Shown: one piece after another, positions 43,201 through 52,195 of the stretch
Numbering within the stretch: the first letter of the stretch is position 1
Layout of the letters: the number at the start of each line of letters is the position of its first letter
NCBI GenBank assembly: GCA_024114885.1
Contig: CP099425.1
Coordinates: 2,046,001-2,110,000, forward strand
Source of the DNA: Septoria linicola
Taxonomy: Eukaryota; Ascomycota; Dothideomycetes; Mycosphaerellales; Mycosphaerellaceae
Reading direction: 5' to 3'
Length of the DNA stretch: 64,000 nucleotides
Notes under the pieces: model-generated
The model's database searches: none
What the model was told of the DNA's origin: nothing
Seen by the model: the letters and a program-made list of their open reading frames with translations, nothing else
Translations under genes and position numbers: made by a program

Positions 43201-43434
43201 GACTCGTACAGGACAGTGAAGAATAACATGACGGTACACATCCACCCCAGCAGTGTGTTGATGGACGTGAGACCAAAGTGGGTCATATTCTACGAGTTGG
43301 TCCTGACCAGCAAGGAGTTTATGAGGAGTGTCATGCCGTTGCAGCCAGAATGGCTGACAGAAGTCGCGCCTCATTATTACAAGCCCAAGGATGTAGAAAG
43401 CCTGGGTGTTGATCGAAAAATGCCGAAGATCTAG
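40216..43434 (+). CDS. PRP2: Pre-mRNA splicing DEAH-box ATPase PRP2/DHX16 (cdc28)
   Basis: Single exon, 1,072 aa, ATG at 40216. PRP2 remodels the activated spliceosome just before the first splicing step, displacing SF3b from the branch site. The N-terminus (DLRTYVSDHLLKLVGASEDM) and a long charged RS/KE-rich region to about 270 match DHX16/cdc28. Helicase core: motif I GETGSGKTT (~456), motif Ia TQPRRVAAMSVAARVAEE, DEAH (~553), SAT (~584), motif V TNIAETSLTIDG, motif VI QRAGRAGR (~756). Winged-helix, ratchet and OB-fold regions follow and are complete. Length fits the 1,040-1,060 aa orthologs. Confidence 0.95.
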   Translation: MDLRTYVSDHLLKLVGASEDMIVDFVVSEAKRAKSPAQLTEKLSSMLDSGDDDLTRFSEGLYAQLAKPSSNGTSTQSRAKPKEAKNKYALVDMDVEEEAPPPPKADRKRAEDGQRKSRHRSDRERRRSRSRDRQSKKIRRRNGDFDDRWGDEDASEEEDFPSPPAKRTRFDEGSRSRSPKRDEPEEDEEERDRRERKAFEERLKQKEKDNTKKLTEDRSSKREAADAERRAQAGKLSEAEMKALRLRSRQDYLKKRSTQELALLRRQVADEEEEERNNPTLTQAEKDEFARNREALRLAEEREGIDDHIDGYAMPDDYITEKGKLDTKRKEQVLYSRYVDRDDHGREKYVTEHEEWEREQLAKTKAQILVPDAQDEGGYEYVFDEEQQLRWVTDAALKGGMSDMKSPQEKLLAQQMLAAERKAKTMEEKRKTLPVYQYRQQFLDAVREYQILIIVGETGSGKTTQLPQYLYEDGYCKEGMKVGCTQPRRVAAMSVAARVAEEVGVKLGNEVGYAIRFEDNTTDKTALKYMTDGMLLREFLTEPDLGGYSALMIDEAHERTLHTDILFGLVKDIARGRPDLKLLISSATLDAQKFSEFFDDAPILNIPGRTYDVEMNYSLQPEANYLSAAITTVFQIHLSQPMPGDILVFLTGQDEIEQAEQSLQETARKLGNAAPELLICPIYANLPTDLQQKIFDPTPPKVRKVVLATNIAETSLTIDGIVYVIDPGYVKENRYTPATNMESLVSVPISRASANQRAGRAGRNQPGKCFRLYTKWAYYNDLPESTTPEIQRTNLNSIVLLLKSLGINDLINFDFMDPPAPDMLIRSLEQLYALGALNDKGELTKVGRQMAEFPTDPMLAKAVLQADKEGCVDEVLSIIAMLGEASALFYRPKDKKLQADAARARFTIKEGGDHLSYLNIWNQWVDADFSYVWAKENFLQQRSLTRARDVRDQLAKLCDRVEVTVSSCGASNLQPVQRAMTAGFFPNAARLQRGGDSYRTVKNNMTVHIHPSSVLMDVRPKWVIFYELVLTSKEFMRSVMPLQPEWLTEVAPHYYKPKDVESLGVDRKMPKI

Positions 43435-43500
43435 ACACGAGACTGAAATGCGATGAATCGAAACCCCATCGGCATATCATAATAAACCACAATTCATGCC

Positions 43501-43521
43501 CATCCATCCATCCATCCATCC
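43501..43521. repeat. CATC tetranucleotide microsatellite
   Basis: Five CATC units just downstream of PRP2, near the 3' end of the opposing DUF1993 gene. Confidence 0.8.
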
Positions 43522-43542
43522 CCATTCCATTTTCTCACTTGG

Positions 43543-44489
43543 TCATGTCTCTACCCACTCATCTCCCAACAGAAACCGTCTACAAAGTCCACGTCGTAAT
43601 ATCCCCCGCCCCCAAAGAAAATCCATCTTTCCCACGGGCACTCCTTCCTTGCGCAAGACAGCATACGCAGTCGTCAAATGGAAGTAGAAATTCGGAAAAC
43701 AGAATCTCTGGACGTATGCGAGGGGCTTCCTTTTCGGCTTCTTCAACGGGGCCGGATTTTACTGTGACTTTTTGGTTCTGGAGCAAAAACAAATCATATA
43801 TTGTTAGCATTGCAGAGAACAGGGGGAGAGGGAGAGGGAGAGGGGAGGGGAGTATAGAGGGAGAGGCTGAACACATACCGGCACAACAAACTTCTCCTTC
43901 TTCGCCGCTCGCAGAATCTTGATCGTCGCATCGATCCGCTCAGCGAACTCGGCAAATGTTTTCTCGTTGTCTTCGACAGGTTGGGCTTCTTCTCGCCACC
44001 GATTCGTGGAAGCATGGTTTTTTTTTGGCTGTGTTGCAGCAGGTTTGGATTTGGTAGGGGGAGTGGCTATGCAGACAAATGAAGTAGCATTGGGATCCTC
44101 ACACTAGCTTTGTGTATTTCAATCTGTCGGTCTTGTTCTTGTGTATATGTGGAACGGAACAGCTAACTCTGCATTTTACGTGGATACAGGGGTGTTGTAG
44201 CGCTTGATGGGTGTGAATTTGCTTGGGAGAGACTTTGAGAGGTTTGGTTGTGCTAGATGAAGCAGTTGCTCGTGTGTACAAGATAGACTGTAGGACTGTG
44301 GTTGAGTGTGGTTGATGGGTTAATACTTACAAGCATATCATCGATGATACGAGCATCGATCAAGGTATGAGGATCTTTGTTGTTGTCTTTGGCCCATTGT
44401 TCGCCCTTCTTGAGGATGGTTTGGAATTGTTCGAGGCTGCGGAACAGGAGGGGAATGGTTACGTCGTAGAGGGTGAGAGAGGAAGACAT
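43543..44489 (-). pseudogene. DUF1993 family protein with an apparent +1 frameshift
   Basis: Exon 1 44489-44331 codes SSLTLYDVTIPLLFRSLEQF and ARIIDDML, the DUF1993 start. A later exon ending at 43879 codes QPVEDNEKTFAEFAERIDAT. The last exon, from 43777 (after CTCCAG), codes NQKVTVKSGPVEEAEKEA and then changes frame: the expected ending (AYVQRFCFPNFYFHLTTAYA, VLRKEGVPVGKMDF) lies in the +1 frame, closing at 43543. The shift falls in a run of four C (coding strand) near 43720-43723; three C would restore continuity. The middle exon or exons (about 44104-44295) are not resolved. DUF1993 proteins have no firm function. Real pseudogene, or homopolymer sequencing error. Confidence 0.6.
43821..43866 (+). 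repeat. Polypurine tract (GGGAGA) inside DUF1993 intron
   Basis: An almost pure G/A run on the plus strand inside the intron 43778-43878. On the transcript it is a long C/U tract upstream of the branch site (TGCTAAC). Confidence 0.85.
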
Positions 44490-45007
44490 GTTGCTCGTTG
44501 TTCGTCATCTCTATGCCTTGTAGTTGGGGTGCTCAATGCGGTTGGGTCAGGTAAGCTTTTAGCACGTGAAAGTGGAAGGGATGCGATGGCGTGCTCAGGT
44601 GAATAGTCTCGAGGTCGAACTACTTATGTTTGAAGTTTTGTCTGCTCTTTCGATAAGGCTCTACTTCGTTTTGCCGGGACAGCTGTTGTCTTCTCATGCC
44701 ATTGTCCGCTAGTTGCGTCAAGGTGCGAGCTCACCGACCCTTTGCTGAAGCTCGATTTGGAAGCCTGTTTTCGCAAATGCCTCAGGTTATGCAAGGTAAC
44801 TCCACGCTAATGCTAGCTATGCAGATTTCTGGTGCACGTTGCGTCTGCATTGGGCGTGCTTGTGCTGGGTGTCATGGACGACGGCGCTATGAATTGCTCC
44901 GTCAGGGTCGAGTCCTGTTCGGGAGCGTGGATGTGTGCGATCATGCTTTGAAAGCAGCTTGATTCGTGAAACGGAGATTTCTACAATGACTGTCCCTCGT
45001 CCCTAGC
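44490..45007. other. Intergenic, DUF1993 promoter side and MFS 3' end
   Basis: No supported gene. Confidence 0.5.
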
Positions 45008-46746
45008 CTAGATGATGTACCTGTATCCCTTCTGTAGAGCTCTTGCTTCGGCGACAGTAATCTGCTCCATCTCAGCAGTCTTCTCTAGCTTCTTCATGTC
45101 TCGTGTAGTCAACTGTGCGTCACTGTTCTCCATTCGCTCCAACTGCCTGTTCTGGGACTGCAGGTAGAAGCGCATGATGATACCACAAATACCAGCAATG
45201 CCAACAAGACCGATGTTGATACCCATGGCCTTGAGATAGTGGGGCCCGTCGTTCGGTCCGTAGGTGAATGGCGTCCAAATCGAGGCGGCGTTACCCACGG
45301 AGTTCATGAATGCGAGAGCAGCAGCACGCTTAGCTGGTGGACGAGGTATTGCGTTTGCAATCCAGGCATAGATGGTTCCGTTCATCACAAAGATGGCGTT
45401 CAGCATGAACAAGCTGAAGTATCGGCCTCCGAAAGAGTTTGTGAACATGAAGACCAATGCGCCCGCAATGACGATCGGTACTGGGTACATGTAGAACCAG
45501 AATCGGTTGCCGACCTTGTCAGATGCAAGACCGTGCGAGAGCGACCAGATGACAGTGAAGATATAAGGTGGCGCACAAAGCAGCAACGATCTGACTCTCA
45601 GGGTGAAGCCTGTCAAGTTGGGATACAGACTGGCAGTCAAGGTAGGGTAGAAGTTTTGAACTGGTGAGCGAATTAGCCACATCTCCAAGAGACCGAATAA
45701 GTCTATGGCATTCCATAGGATCACACTTACAGCCAGCAGCACCAGTGATTCCGTGATACGCAAGAGCTAGAATGTATGTCTTTGGGTCGGTCATTGCGGC
45801 CTTGAGTCCCGCAATTTGAGACATGCCTCCGCCAACGTCAACATCGGCTTCAGCTGCGTCGAGTGCCATTCTGCGGTTGGCAACAGCCTTCATCTCAGGA
45901 CTGAGAAGTCGCCATGTGTTTGGGAAGTCAGGGAGCACGAATGCAACAACAATTCCGAGGCCAATGGTAATTACTCCTTCGATGACTATCAAGATATTAG
46001 CATGTCTGCAAAAGCGATGCACAAAGACCGACTTACTGTATAGCCATTGCCATGCGGAAATGCCGCGAGCACCGTCTAGCCCGTTCAGAATTCCAGCTGC
46101 AATCAAGTTGCCAAAAGCTCCAGAAATGAGGGAACCTGAATAGAAGATGGACATGCGAAGGTTAAGCTCCTCCTTGGTGTACCACTTCGAGAGGTAGAAG
46201 AGCACACCAGGGAAGAAGGGCGCCTCAACTATGCCGAGGATAAATCGGCAAGCAATGATACCACCTGGGGTGGTAACTTGAGAGGTGACCGCGGAGACAA
46301 GACCCCATGCACAAATGAAGAACGCGAGGTAGTAGGCCGGTCTACCGCAGTAATTCAAGAGCAAGTTACTCGGCACTTGCATGAGAACCTGGCCTTGTCA
46401 GCGGGAAAGCATCGCAAGAGGTGAAGAGAAAAGGACTTACATATCCAACGAACAGAATACTCAATCCCAATTGATACTCTGTTGGGCTCATGCCGAGATC
46501 CTCAACCAGTCCTTGGAGCTTTGCCGCAGCATAGTTGTTGCGATCGATGTAGTTGAGTAGGTACACCAAGACGACCAGAGGCATAATCAGGCTGTCGATC
46601 TTCTTTCGCAACTTCTTCTCGATGATCTTCTCCTCCGGCGTGAGGACGCGAAGGTGCTCTGCTTCCTCCTTGGTGAGGTGCACATCGTCGTACAATGCCT
46701 CCTTGTGCAAAATATCGTTCTTCTCAATGCTAGATGTGTCTGCCAT
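45008..46746 (-). CDS. MFS permease, anion:cation symporter type (DAL5/TNA1-like)
   Basis: Four exons: 46746-46441, 46388-46037, 45985-45731, 45660-45008; introns of 52, 51 and 70 bp; 521 aa. The frame is also open to an upstream ATG at 46842; MADTSSIEKND at 46746 is the more typical start. Family features: acidic cytosolic N-terminus, IDSLIMPLVVLVYLLNYIDR (TM1 with the conserved YxDR), LMQVPSNLLLNYCGRPAYYL, RFILGIVEAPFFPGVLFYLS, and IANAIPRPPAKRAAALAFMN in the second half. Twelve TM segments are expected. Relatives take up allantoate, nicotinate, pantothenate or similar anions; the substrate is not readable. Confidence 0.9.
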
Positions 46747-48144
46747 TGTGGCGATGGTCGCGGCCGTATGCCGTGAGAACTGTGAAAGGGATATGTGGTT
46801 GCGACTATTGAGCAAAGCCGACACGAGAACACTGTGTCTCATTAGCAGCTGGGGCAGGGTTAAATATTAGTCCAGCGATGATCACAACGCCATCTGCCAA
46901 GCAGTACAATGTAGATGAGGGGAAGCGCGTCTGAGAGCCCGCGACTACTGTTCGACTGGAACCGCTTTCCATGATCGGCAATTCATGATAGACCACATGG
47001 TATGCACGAGCTTTCTGGACGCGAGATGCAACATGGGTGGATACACGGCATGCTGGCCGACGAGCGCTGAGTGGTCACTGTGTTCAGGCTTAACAATCAC
47101 CCGCGTCAGCCCAGACACGCCATGCGACTAAACTTTCGCCTCGAGCACGTAGCCCAAGACGCCAATCTCTGGAAGAGGCGACGGAAAGCAGAAACCGAAG
47201 TCTTGCACAAGCAAGACTTGGGTTGGCTGATGAGCTTGATGGATCTTCATGTCGTCAAGCGAGCGTCTGGCGCTCATGAACCGCTTGGAGGTCTGCACTC
47301 GAAGACTGTCTCCAGCAATGGTGAAGTACTGTCGCTCGAGTGTCGCAATGCTCCATTAAGAATTCGGGACAAGGCAAAGCGATCCTCAACACGATTGACA
47401 GACCCACTGTCTCCAGTTCTCTCCAGAAACACTCCGCAGTGGTTTGAGCTGGGGCGTGGAGATTGGATAGGCGACATTTCGGCCCATCCTACCCACATTT
47501 GCTTGGCCTTGCTGCAAGGAAACGCCGACTGAAAAGCCGATACATAGTCATGCAGACGTGCACAAAGTCGGACCAGAAAGCGAAGCACGTTCGTCTTGTC
47601 ACACTTGGAGTGTCCACTGTGTTGCCTTGGTACTTGGTAGCCTCAAGGAAGACATACCAGAAGAGGTATGCCAGTGGCCCATGCGAAGAAGAGCGGTGTC
47701 AGTGCGACCATCCGGATTGCCTGTTCAGATCCAGAGTACGAAAACATGGCTATGGCATCGGGCCTTTTGTGATCATCCATCGGCGAGTGATAAGTGTGGT
47801 TATCGTGCAGATACAAGAGAGGCCGACTGCCATTTAAGAGTATGCATACAGTTGTGACGGAGAGGCTTCACTCGCGGCGGGAATGCCAAGCCCTTTCTCG
47901 CACGTGATTTGCGTGCGGCTATTCCCTGGAAACACGATTCCCGACAGCCTCGGTACATTGTCGTCTTCGTTGTAGCCAGTGATGTTTGTCTGATTAGTCT
48001 TCCTTTGGTGGTATCTCTCGAGAAGACATCCGCCACACCATCGAGTAGACATCGATTGAAAGATCACTCCTGACCAGACGAGCGCCAAATCGAGTCCTGA
48101 CCGTAGCCCGAGAGAACCAGCGTGAACCATTACCACAATTCAAG
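46747..48144. other. Intergenic, 1.4 kb, divergent MFS / cytochrome b5
   Basis: The longest gene-poor stretch. Open frames at 47071-47532 (plus, GTG start) and 47274-47588 (minus) oppose each other and neither reads like protein. Promoters of both flanking genes must lie here. Confidence 0.45.
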
Positions 48145-48459
48145 ATGTCGAAGCAATTCACAGCGAACGAGGTCAAGGAGAACGGCGCGGTGGACAAAGG
48201 ACTGCACATCATCATCGACAACGATGTGTACAAGCTCGATACATTTGTGGATGAACACCCAGGTGGCGCAAAGATCCTCAAGCGAGTTGGTGGCAAGGAC
48301 GCCAGCAAGCAGTTCTGGAAGGTGGGCACATGATACTCCATGAATTGCATAGGATATGGGCGAATGGCTGACGAAAAACAGTACCACAATGAGAGCGTGC
48401 TCAAGAAGTATGGAGGCAAGCTAAAGGTCGGCACGCTGAAGGAGGCAGCGAAGCTGTAG
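48145..48459 (+). CDS. Soluble cytochrome b5 domain protein (no membrane anchor)
   Basis: Two exons, 48145-48321 and 48382-48459, with a 60-bp intron (donor GTGGGC, acceptor ACAG); 84 aa. The cytochrome b5 fold carries haem between two His: the first in DEHPGGAKIL, the second in KYHNESVLKKYGG, created by the splice join FWK/YHN. The N-terminal FTANEVKENG and DNDVYKLDTFVDEHPGG match small fungal b5 proteins. There is no C-terminal TM segment, so it should be cytosolic, unlike the ER-anchored electron donor of desaturases. Confidence 0.9.
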
Positions 48460-48679
48460 AAAACAAATATACGATACCCATGGAACTCTGGTGACAGCAG
48501 ACACCACATTCATCAACCTCACCTGTACCACACATGACTGGAAAGTATAGCTATGAGCATGGGAAGAAATCATCAACATGCATTACTTACGCGCAGAAAC
48601 AAGGGTATCAAGGTAAACAGCCGCCACGCCTTCCCTCTTAGCAGCCCTCGCTCGTTGGACTCTGCTCTCGCCTTCGAAA

Positions 48680-49792
48680 TCAGCCATCCTTCATTAATCC
48701 GACTTCTTCGTGTCCTGCGTCATGCTGCTTCTCCGAGCCGAGTCTCCTGATAGCTCCAGTAAATGATCTCCAACTACCGCGCCGCCGATGCTGATTGCGC
48801 TTCCTCTGCCTAAAAAGCTTCCAGATTCCGACCGCGACCATCGTCATGAGCAGCCCAAGAGCGATAGTAAAATAGCCGTAATGCTTGCCAATCAACACAA
48901 TAGCAGCAGCATCCCACCCATGCCAGCTAGAGGCTCCGCCATGCTCAAATAGAGGAGTCACAATTTTGCCCCGAAGCATCTGCGGCTCCATGGCCCCATG
49001 CTCGTCAGCCAATACGTACACACGATCCTCCTTTGGAGCATCTCGCCCTCTCGAGCTAAGCACGAACGACATCCAGACATTAGAGAAGAACATACAGCCT
49101 GTGCTCAGCATATTCTCGACGTACGGCATGCCCCAGGACAAGTCACGGCTCGGCACTCGATCTAAAAGCTCTGCGAGGAATGGATGTTGAGGCCTCGCGA
49201 GGATGAAAGCATTGTTGACACCAGCCGGATACGCGCCAGGTGTAAGCCATGGCAAATGGGTCAAGGTAGGAACTGTGCTATCCTGGGCCAGTGGCGTGTC
49301 GAGCGCCACACGACACGTCACGTCCAAGTCAAGGTAGACTCCGCCAAAATGGTGCAGCAGCGCATAGCGCAAGATGTTCGCTCGTTGGATGTTCTGACGA
49401 TACCCACAGTAGAGAGGATGAATTTCAGGATAGTGTTTTGCCATGAATTCCTCTCCCTGCTCGTCTGTCCATATCTTTGTGTCCCATCCTGGATGTAACT
49501 CTTTGCAGCTCTCTATCGCTGGCGTGTACTTGCTCAAAGTGGAGTTCGGTCGCCCGCTCGAGAGGAATATCTGATGTATTATCTTTGGTACCGGCTCAGA
49601 TAAGGCGATGTCGTCTACTCTCTTCTCTGACGCGGGATATCGAAACAGCACATGCTCGTTCTTCCGCAGGTAAGACCGGAATGTGCTGTAGGTCCGGCCT
49701 ATCTCGAGGAGATTATGGATGTGATTATGCAAAGCAACTAGAGGTAGAATGAGGGCGAGCACAGAAAGTGATACAATAGATCTCGCCCTCAT
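48680..49792 (-). CDS. Membrane-anchored glycosyltransferase, SUR1/CSH1/OCH1-like (DXD sugar transferase)
   Basis: Single exon, 370 aa, ATG at 49790-49792. An N-terminal anchor (about 5-22) is followed by a catalytic region with PKIIHQIFLSSG (~69), ANILRYALLHHFGGVYLDLD with DxD at 155-157, and a WGMPYVENMLSTGCMFF region. A second TM lies near 300-325 (IALGLLMTMVAVGIWKLF), then a basic tail. The two-TM layout is that of mannosylinositol phosphorylceramide synthase catalytic subunits (SUR1/CSH1), which add mannose to sphingolipids in the Golgi; OCH1-type proteins normally lack the second TM. Convergent with cytochrome b5. Confidence 0.82.
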   Translation of the reverse strand: MRARSIVSLSVLALILPLVALHNHIHNLLEIGRTYSTFRSYLRKNEHVLFRYPASEKRVDDIALSEPVPKIIHQIFLSSGRPNSTLSKYTPAIESCKELHPGWDTKIWTDEQGEEFMAKHYPEIHPLYCGYRQNIQRANILRYALLHHFGGVYLDLDVTCRVALDTPLAQDSTVPTLTHLPWLTPGAYPAGVNNAFILARPQHPFLAELLDRVPSRDLSWGMPYVENMLSTGCMFFSNVWMSFVLSSRGRDAPKEDRVYVLADEHGAMEPQMLRGKIVTPLFEHGGASSWHGWDAAAIVLIGKHYGYFTIALGLLMTMVAVGIWKLFRQRKRNQHRRRGSWRSFTGAIRRLGSEKQHDAGHEEVGLMKDG

Positions 49793-50473
49793 GTTTGTAG
49801 ACTGGGACGATAGTTCTCACGAGCGAGGTCCCAGCAGTACAAATTCTATGGAAACAGGTGCGCCATAGCAGCATGTTTATCATGCTTACTCGAGCCTGCC
49901 ACCATCACGCTGTTGCATTCTTGTCGCTGCCGTCTTCCGGCATGCACGTCTTGTCATCAACCTGCCGCCCCTTGAATGGCCAACCGCAAGCAGGAAACTT
50001 CCGCATGTGGCAACGCAAGCAGGATATGCTCAAACTCACAGTCTGACATTTGCCAACCGTTCCACGCGGCGCAAAGCAAGTCGAATGTGCGACAACCACA
50101 AGAAGTGAGGTGATGTCAGATTGGTCGGTCAAGAATGTCACTGTCGTGTGTGCTCCGCGGGGACGGTAAGCTCCAGCCCTGCGCAGTGGCCCTGGGCTTT
50201 CCGAAGATGCCGACAGGGCTGTCACTGCTGTGCTGGCACTTCTTGTGATCACATGACCATGAGCGTGTGTCAACAGGATTAATGGCCTGATTGCTAGCCA
50301 AGCTGAGTCCGCTCATGTAAAACACAGTCAGCGGCTGCACGAAAAGAGGTATCAAAGGTGGTCAACATCGTCCAAGCAATATACATAATAGATTCGAGAT
50401 TTGGAGTGAATACTGCCAGTATTGAATCAATCTAACTAATCTCAAATAGATCGCTGAGTCGTGTCGCACATCG
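49793..50473. other. Intergenic, 0.7 kb
   Basis: Glycosyltransferase promoter side and 3' flank of the acyl-CoA synthetase-like gene. No gene supported. Confidence 0.5.
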
Positions 50474-52195
50474 CTAATCCTGCGCATCGAGAAACTGTTT
50501 GACAGCTTTCTGCAACTTCTTCTTGTCGGGCTTCCCTGCTGTATTCTGCGGCCAAGTTTTCATCTCGAGGTCAGAGCGCAGACTAAGCACACGGTGTGGT
50601 TCTTGTTCTTTGCCCAAGAGTTTCGCAACATGCCGCGTGACCTGATCAGGCAGGACTTGGCGAGTAGGATCATCGATCACAGCAATGGGTAGCTGGCCAG
50701 AGATGTTGTCCTCCACAGCGACCACGATAGCTTTGTCGACGTTCTCAAGCTTCTCGATCGCTGCTCCAATTCTCGAAGGAGAGATGCAGGCGCCATCTCG
50801 TATGATTATGTCTTTGTATCTGCCAATGACAGTGACGATGCCATGTTCGTCCATGACCGCCTGATCTCCCGTGATGAGCCACCTGCGATTCTGTTCATCC
50901 TGGTAGCATTCTTCACCGCTGCCTCCCAGGTATTTGCGGAACAAGACTGGTCCGCTCACGTGTAGTTCACCCTCTTCCCCACGTTCTGCGACCTCAGTAG
51001 TCTCCGGGCGACAGATTCTCGCCGTCATACTTGGCACTGGCTTTCCGACTGGCATTGCAATTGCGTCCGCTTTGACAGGAGCCTGGTCCAACTGGTGATT
51101 ATCGTGACCAAGAAGTCCGACAGTCTCGGTCATACCGTGACTGGCCGAAACAAACTTTGCACCGAGCTCGCTTTGACATAACCTGACGACGGCTGGCGTA
51201 ACCAAGTCACCTCCGAGATCGATGGACTCAAGACTTTCAAAGCCTTGCGCGGGCAGAGATGGATATCCAGCTATACTATGCATCATGCTCGGGATCGCTG
51301 CCATGTGTGTACATTTCGCCGACTCAATAGCATCAATCGTGGTCGCTGGACTAGCATCGTCAAAAGCCGGCAGGACGATTGCAGCTCCGGAGATCGTGAA
51401 AGCTATTGCGTAGCATAGCGCAAAGGCGTGGAAGAGTGGTCTATGGGCGACCAGTCGAGACTTCCCTTGCTGCATGTGTCGAATCGTTGCAAAGCCTTGG
51501 CAACCGGTGGCATAGCTGCGATGTGTATGCAGACATCCTTTTGGCAAGGATGTGGACCCACTCGTGAACATCAGCAGAGCATCATCGTCTACAGACAATT
51601 CAAGATGCCTGTGATCGTTTTGAGCACGTTCCACATTCTCGAGAAACTCTGGCCATGGTGGGAACGACTGATACTCGTTCTTGATGGTGTCAAATATGAA
51701 GATGCCGTTTCTGACATGCGAATCGCCATTGTTCGAAGTGATCCACTGATCAGTCACGAGGCCGCCAGCCGCTACTGCTGAATCTTCCTTATTTGTGATG
51801 ATAATCTTGGGCTCGGAAATTCCCAGAATGTGCTTCAACTCATCCGGCGCATCTAACAGATCAGGACTGATAGGCACAAGTATGGCACCTAGCCTGAAGG
51901 TAGCCCATAGGATGATCAGAAACTCTATGCGGTTCGGCAAGATGACTGCGATTCTGTCGCCTCTTTGCACGTCTCGACTCTGAAACTCCGACGCCATCTG
52001 AACAGCAGCATCGCATAGGTCTGCGTATGTCAGAGACGTGCTCTCGGGAGTTCCGACGGCATCTTTGTCCTCGGAGCCTTTGCCCAGCTGGATTATGGCC
52101 GGAAGATGGGCGGACTGGCTAGCTTGTGCTTCAAATATTGACCACATGTGCTTTGGCTCAAATGAGCTAGCATTATGATATTCGCTGAGAGGCAT
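50474..52195 (-). CDS. AMP-binding (acyl-CoA synthetase-like) enzyme with a variant C-terminal motif
   Basis: Single exon, 573 aa from the ATG at 52193-52195; the frame is open upstream but only from a GTG. The adenylating domain has the P-loop MFTSGSTSLPKG (about 209-220), SHGMTETVGLLG, and ITGDQAVMDEHGIVTVIGRY before the hinge KDIIIRDG. The C-terminal catalytic Lys is present in NTAGKPDKKKLQK. Family members usually continue the hinge with G-x-N-I-x-P-x-E-I-E; here it reads GACISPSRIGAAIE, with Cys for Asn and Arg-Ile-Gly replacing the Glu-Ile-Glu. Substrate (fatty, aromatic or other acid) is not readable; no peroxisomal SKL tail (ends DAQD). Confidence 0.88.
   Translation of the reverse strand: MPLSEYHNASSFEPKHMWSIFEAQASQSAHLPAIIQLGKGSEDKDAVGTPESTSLTYADLCDAAVQMASEFQSRDVQRGDRIAVILPNRIEFLIILWATFRLGAILVPISPDLLDAPDELKHILGISEPKIIITNKEDSAVAAGGLVTDQWITSNNGDSHVRNGIFIFDTIKNEYQSFPPWPEFLENVERAQNDHRHLELSVDDDALLMFTSGSTSLPKGCLHTHRSYATGCQGFATIRHMQQGKSRLVAHRPLFHAFALCYAIAFTISGAAIVLPAFDDASPATTIDAIESAKCTHMAAIPSMMHSIAGYPSLPAQGFESLESIDLGGDLVTPAVVRLCQSELGAKFVSASHGMTETVGLLGHDNHQLDQAPVKADAIAMPVGKPVPSMTARICRPETTEVAERGEEGELHVSGPVLFRKYLGGSGEECYQDEQNRRWLITGDQAVMDEHGIVTVIGRYKDIIIRDGACISPSRIGAAIEKLENVDKAIVVAVEDNISGQLPIAVIDDPTRQVLPDQVTRHVAKLLGKEQEPHRVLSLRSDLEMKTWPQNTAGKPDKKKLQKAVKQFLDAQD

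Noticed and set aside
47071..47588. Opposing frames in the 1.4-kb gap
   Set aside because: Both lack protein-like composition and overlap each other antisense.
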